A DNA stretch of 6,014 nt from an uncultured Clostridia bacterium (GTDB taxonomy: Bacteria; Bacillota; Clostridia; Oscillospirales; CAG-272): the NCBI GenBank assembly GCA_947624945.1, contig CANQMJ010000141.1, positions 1 through 6,014 on the forward strand, written 5' to 3'. This document shows positions 4,507-6,014 of the stretch, one piece after another. The position numbers and the translations under genes are program-made. Every line of letters begins with the position of its first letter. Position 1 is the first letter of the stretch. Under the pieces are notes generated by a model. The model worked only from the letters and a program-made list of their open reading frames with translations. It was not told where the DNA came from and did no database searches.

Positions 4507-4974
4507 ATGAAATTTAAATTCACGTTTGAAACGGGAAAGCAAAATCACTCAAAATATAAAATCAAAAAAGAATTTGTTCCGCGCAATAACTTTTTATATT
4601 ATTGTAAATTGTGTTTAATAAGCATGGTTGAATATACCGACAAACATACGCTTGTTAGTGAACAAATCAATTATCGCTCAGATAAAGACAGGCTGGAATT
4701 AGAAAAAGCTATAAATAACAACCAAATGAGCGCTGAACAATGGCTGAATGAGAACGGATATAAAGACGCTGCGTATAATCTCTATTACAAAAGGCTCTTT
4801 ATCTCTTTGCTTGTGGATTTTTCTAATTATTTCAATGCCTCCATAGATATGGCATCTGAAGGCAATATCAATGTAGCATGGGCTTTGCTGCGAAAGCCAT
4901 TACAAGAGTCATTAGCATATTTTGAATGGCTGTATGTAAATAAAAATGAGCTTATAATATGGTGTGTCAACTAA
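4507..4974 (+). CDS. Protein of unknown function, possibly 3'-truncated
   Basis: I do not recognise this 155-residue protein. The start is Lys/Phe-rich (MKFKFTFETGKQNHSKYKIKKEF), a YYCKLCLIS segment follows, then mostly predicted helix with several aromatic residues: SAEQWLNENGYKDAAYNLYYKRLF, then DFSNYFNASIDMASEG, then ALLRKPLQESLAYFEWLYVNKNEL. No signal peptide, transmembrane segment or catalytic motif is evident. Start choice is uncertain: ATG 4507 has only ATGGGG about 16 bases upstream, and ATG 4624 (residue 40) has nothing better. The last residues (IIWCVN) overlap the -10-like TATAAT at 4953-4958 in front of the WYL gene, so the original 3' end was probably replaced at a junction near 4945-4950. 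The gene is markedly AT-rich. Its length and AT-bias suggest transferred cargo; function is unknown and it may be a pseudogene. Confidence 0.55.
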   Translation: MKFKFTFETGKQNHSKYKIKKEFVPRNNFLYYCKLCLISMVEYTDKHTLVSEQINYRSDKDRLELEKAINNNQMSAEQWLNENGYKDAAYNLYYKRLFISLLVDFSNYFNASIDMASEGNINVAWALLRKPLQESLAYFEWLYVNKNELIIWCVN

Positions 4975-4995
4975 ATATCTGAGGGGTGTGAATGC

Positions 4996-5898
4996 ATGAA
5001 AATCGACCGGCTTATCGGAATAATCACGACCTTGCAACAGGAAAAACATGTGACCGCACCTTACCTTGCTGAGAAATTTGAGGTATCTCGTCGTACCATC
5101 AATCGTGATATTGAGGACATTTGCAAGGCCGGTATCCCTATCGTCACAACACAGGGTGTGGGCGGCGGTATTTCGATCATGGAAGGCTTTTCCCTTGATA
5201 CTACCGTGTTTACCGATCAGGAGCTCGCGGCTATCTTTACGGGTCTCAAATCGCTTGACAGTGTTTCCAACTCTGCCTTGGCAGAAAAGCTCGTTCAGAA
5301 AATGGGTGGCAGCGCAGCAATCAGATTGGCAGATAACATGGTTATTGACCTGTCTTCATTTTATAAAGATGACCTTGCTGATAAAATTGATGAAATCAAA
5401 AAAGCAATGAAAGGATCCCAATGCATCACTTTCCGTTATTGTTACGACAAAGGCGAAGCAGATAAGCTGGTCGAACCATACCTGATCGTCTTTAAATGGT
5501 CAGACTGGTATGTATTCGGTTTTTGCAGAGAACGACAGGATTTTCGGATGTACAAGCTCCGCCGTATGTGGAACTTACAAACAACGGGAGAATCCTTTGC
5601 CGTCAGGGACATTCCGGAGGAGAAAAAGCAGTTTGGTTCGCATATTACGGATGATTATGTGATTACCGCTGTTTATGAACCTTGTGTAAAATACAGATTG
5701 ATCGAAGAATATGGACCTGCCTGTTTTACGGAACAGAAAGATGGAAGATTGTATACGGAGTGGGGATTTACTACACAAAAAAACGCTGTGGAATGGTTCC
5801 TGAGTTTTGGAGATAAGGTGAGGATCCTTGACCCTCCGGAAATGGTTAAAGTAATGAAGTCCACATTGGATTCCATGAAAAATTTATATGAAACATGA
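4996..5898 (+). CDS. YafY-family transcriptional regulator: HTH plus WYL domain
   Basis: A complete 300-residue regulator. Residues 1-58 are a winged helix (MKIDRLIGII, then VTAPYLAEKFEVSRRTINRDIEDI, then GIPIVTTQGVGGGISI) that binds DNA. Residues about 135-200 hold the WYL domain, an Sm-like fold that senses ligands, probably nucleic acid or nucleotides: CITFRYCYDKGE, VEPYLIVFKWSDWYVFGFCRER, FRMYKLRRM. Residues about 215-300 form the usual C-terminal WCX extension. Length is normal for the family. ATG 4996 has GAGGGG (4981-4986) nine bases upstream; the ATG at 4992 is in another frame. A TATAAT at 4953-4958 with a poor -35 is a possible promoter. WYL regulators often sit next to defence genes or mobile elements and repress them. 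No obvious target is adjacent except whatever lies beyond 6014, so the target is unknown. Confidence 0.95.
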   Translation: MKIDRLIGIITTLQQEKHVTAPYLAEKFEVSRRTINRDIEDICKAGIPIVTTQGVGGGISIMEGFSLDTTVFTDQELAAIFTGLKSLDSVSNSALAEKLVQKMGGSAAIRLADNMVIDLSSFYKDDLADKIDEIKKAMKGSQCITFRYCYDKGEADKLVEPYLIVFKWSDWYVFGFCRERQDFRMYKLRRMWNLQTTGESFAVRDIPEEKKQFGSHITDDYVITAVYEPCVKYRLIEEYGPACFTEQKDGRLYTEWGFTTQKNAVEWFLSFGDKVRILDPPEMVKVMKSTLDSMKNLYET

Positions 5899-5929
5899 CA
5901 TACTGCCGTCGCGTTTGAAGCGGTACAAT

Positions 5930-5965
5930 GAAATAAAGTGATTTGAGCGAAATAAAGAAATAAAA
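5930..5965. repeat. Short GAAATAAA direct repeats downstream of the WYL gene
   Basis: GAAATAAAG occurs at 5930-5938 and 5949-5957, and GAAATAAAA at 5957-5965, the last two overlapping by one base. The tract is AT-rich and non-coding. It may be binding sites or simple sequence drift. Confidence 0.35.
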
Positions 5966-6005
5966 AAATCGTAGCAAGAAAAAACGGGACGACAAAAGCC
6001 ACCCG

Positions 6006-6014
6006 AAAAGGGAG
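6006..6014 (+). promoter_or_regulatory. Probable ribosome binding site of the next gene, cut by the window end
   Basis: AAAAGGGAG at the very end of the window is a good Shine-Dalgarno-type sequence with no start codon yet in range, so a plus-strand gene probably begins just past 6014. The 5899-6005 stretch holds no gene. Confidence 0.4.

Noticed and set aside
5376..5389. 14-bp match between the WYL gene and the reverse complement of 574-587
   Set aside because: It falls within well-conserved WYL-protein codons (LADKID) and is AT-rich; coincidence is the simplest explanation.
1..6014. CRISPR array, rRNA or insertion-sequence ends
   Set aside because: No regularly spaced repeats, no rRNA-like sequence and no transposase with terminal inverted repeats could be found by reading both strands.

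Overview
The window looks like a mosaic accessory island from a Gram-positive gut-type anaerobe (Firmicutes, probably Clostridia). The basis is strong AGGAGG-type ribosome binding sites, canonical TTGACA/TATAAT promoters, a DUF4368-type large serine recombinase tail, and a YafY-family WYL regulator of a kind common in that group. Base composition changes abruptly from block to block: the recombinase and integrase remnants are GC-rich, while the NERD gene and the 4507-4974 gene are AT-rich. That fits several independent insertions. No housekeeping gene is present.

Layout, left to right. (1) 1-501: the 3' end of a large serine recombinase gene carrying an in-frame TAA, followed by a stem-loop and a clear intrinsic terminator. 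(2) 506-547, minus strand: the 3' part of a tRNA-Trp(CCA), starting exactly at the anticodon loop. It is the kind of fragment left as an attachment site by a tyrosine integrase, and it is flanked by short repeats. (3) 796-1644, minus strand: a vestige that looks like a PIN-domain toxin, then an intact phd-doc toxin-antitoxin operon (antitoxin first, 2-nt gap, GTG start for the toxin) with a very good promoter. (4) 1698-2097: back-to-back promoters, a leader with terminator-like and alternative hairpins, and a replication-initiator-like HTH gene cut down to its first 35 codons plus a few more. (5) 2245-3434, minus strand: an intact gene for a membrane-anchored NERD-domain protein with a C-terminal topoisomerase-type zinc finger, with its own promoter. 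(6) 3449-4135: the complete catalytic domain of a tyrosine integrase without its DNA-binding N-terminus or a start codon. (7) 4303-4470: a 3' remnant resembling the DUF234 end of an AAA-type ATPase. (8) 4507-4974: an AT-rich gene of unknown function, probably 3'-truncated. (9) 4996-5898: an intact WYL-domain transcriptional regulator, followed by a leader ending in a ribosome binding site for a gene beyond the window.

The intact genes (Doc/Phd, NERD protein, WYL regulator) appear to be cargo of, or neighbours stacked around, decayed integrative and conjugative elements. At least five mobile or cargo genes are broken. The two most interesting pieces are the membrane/NERD/zinc-finger protein, a plausible anti-foreign-DNA nuclease, and the structured leader in front of the broken replication gene. 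There is no evidence in the window that the intact genes act together in one pathway.
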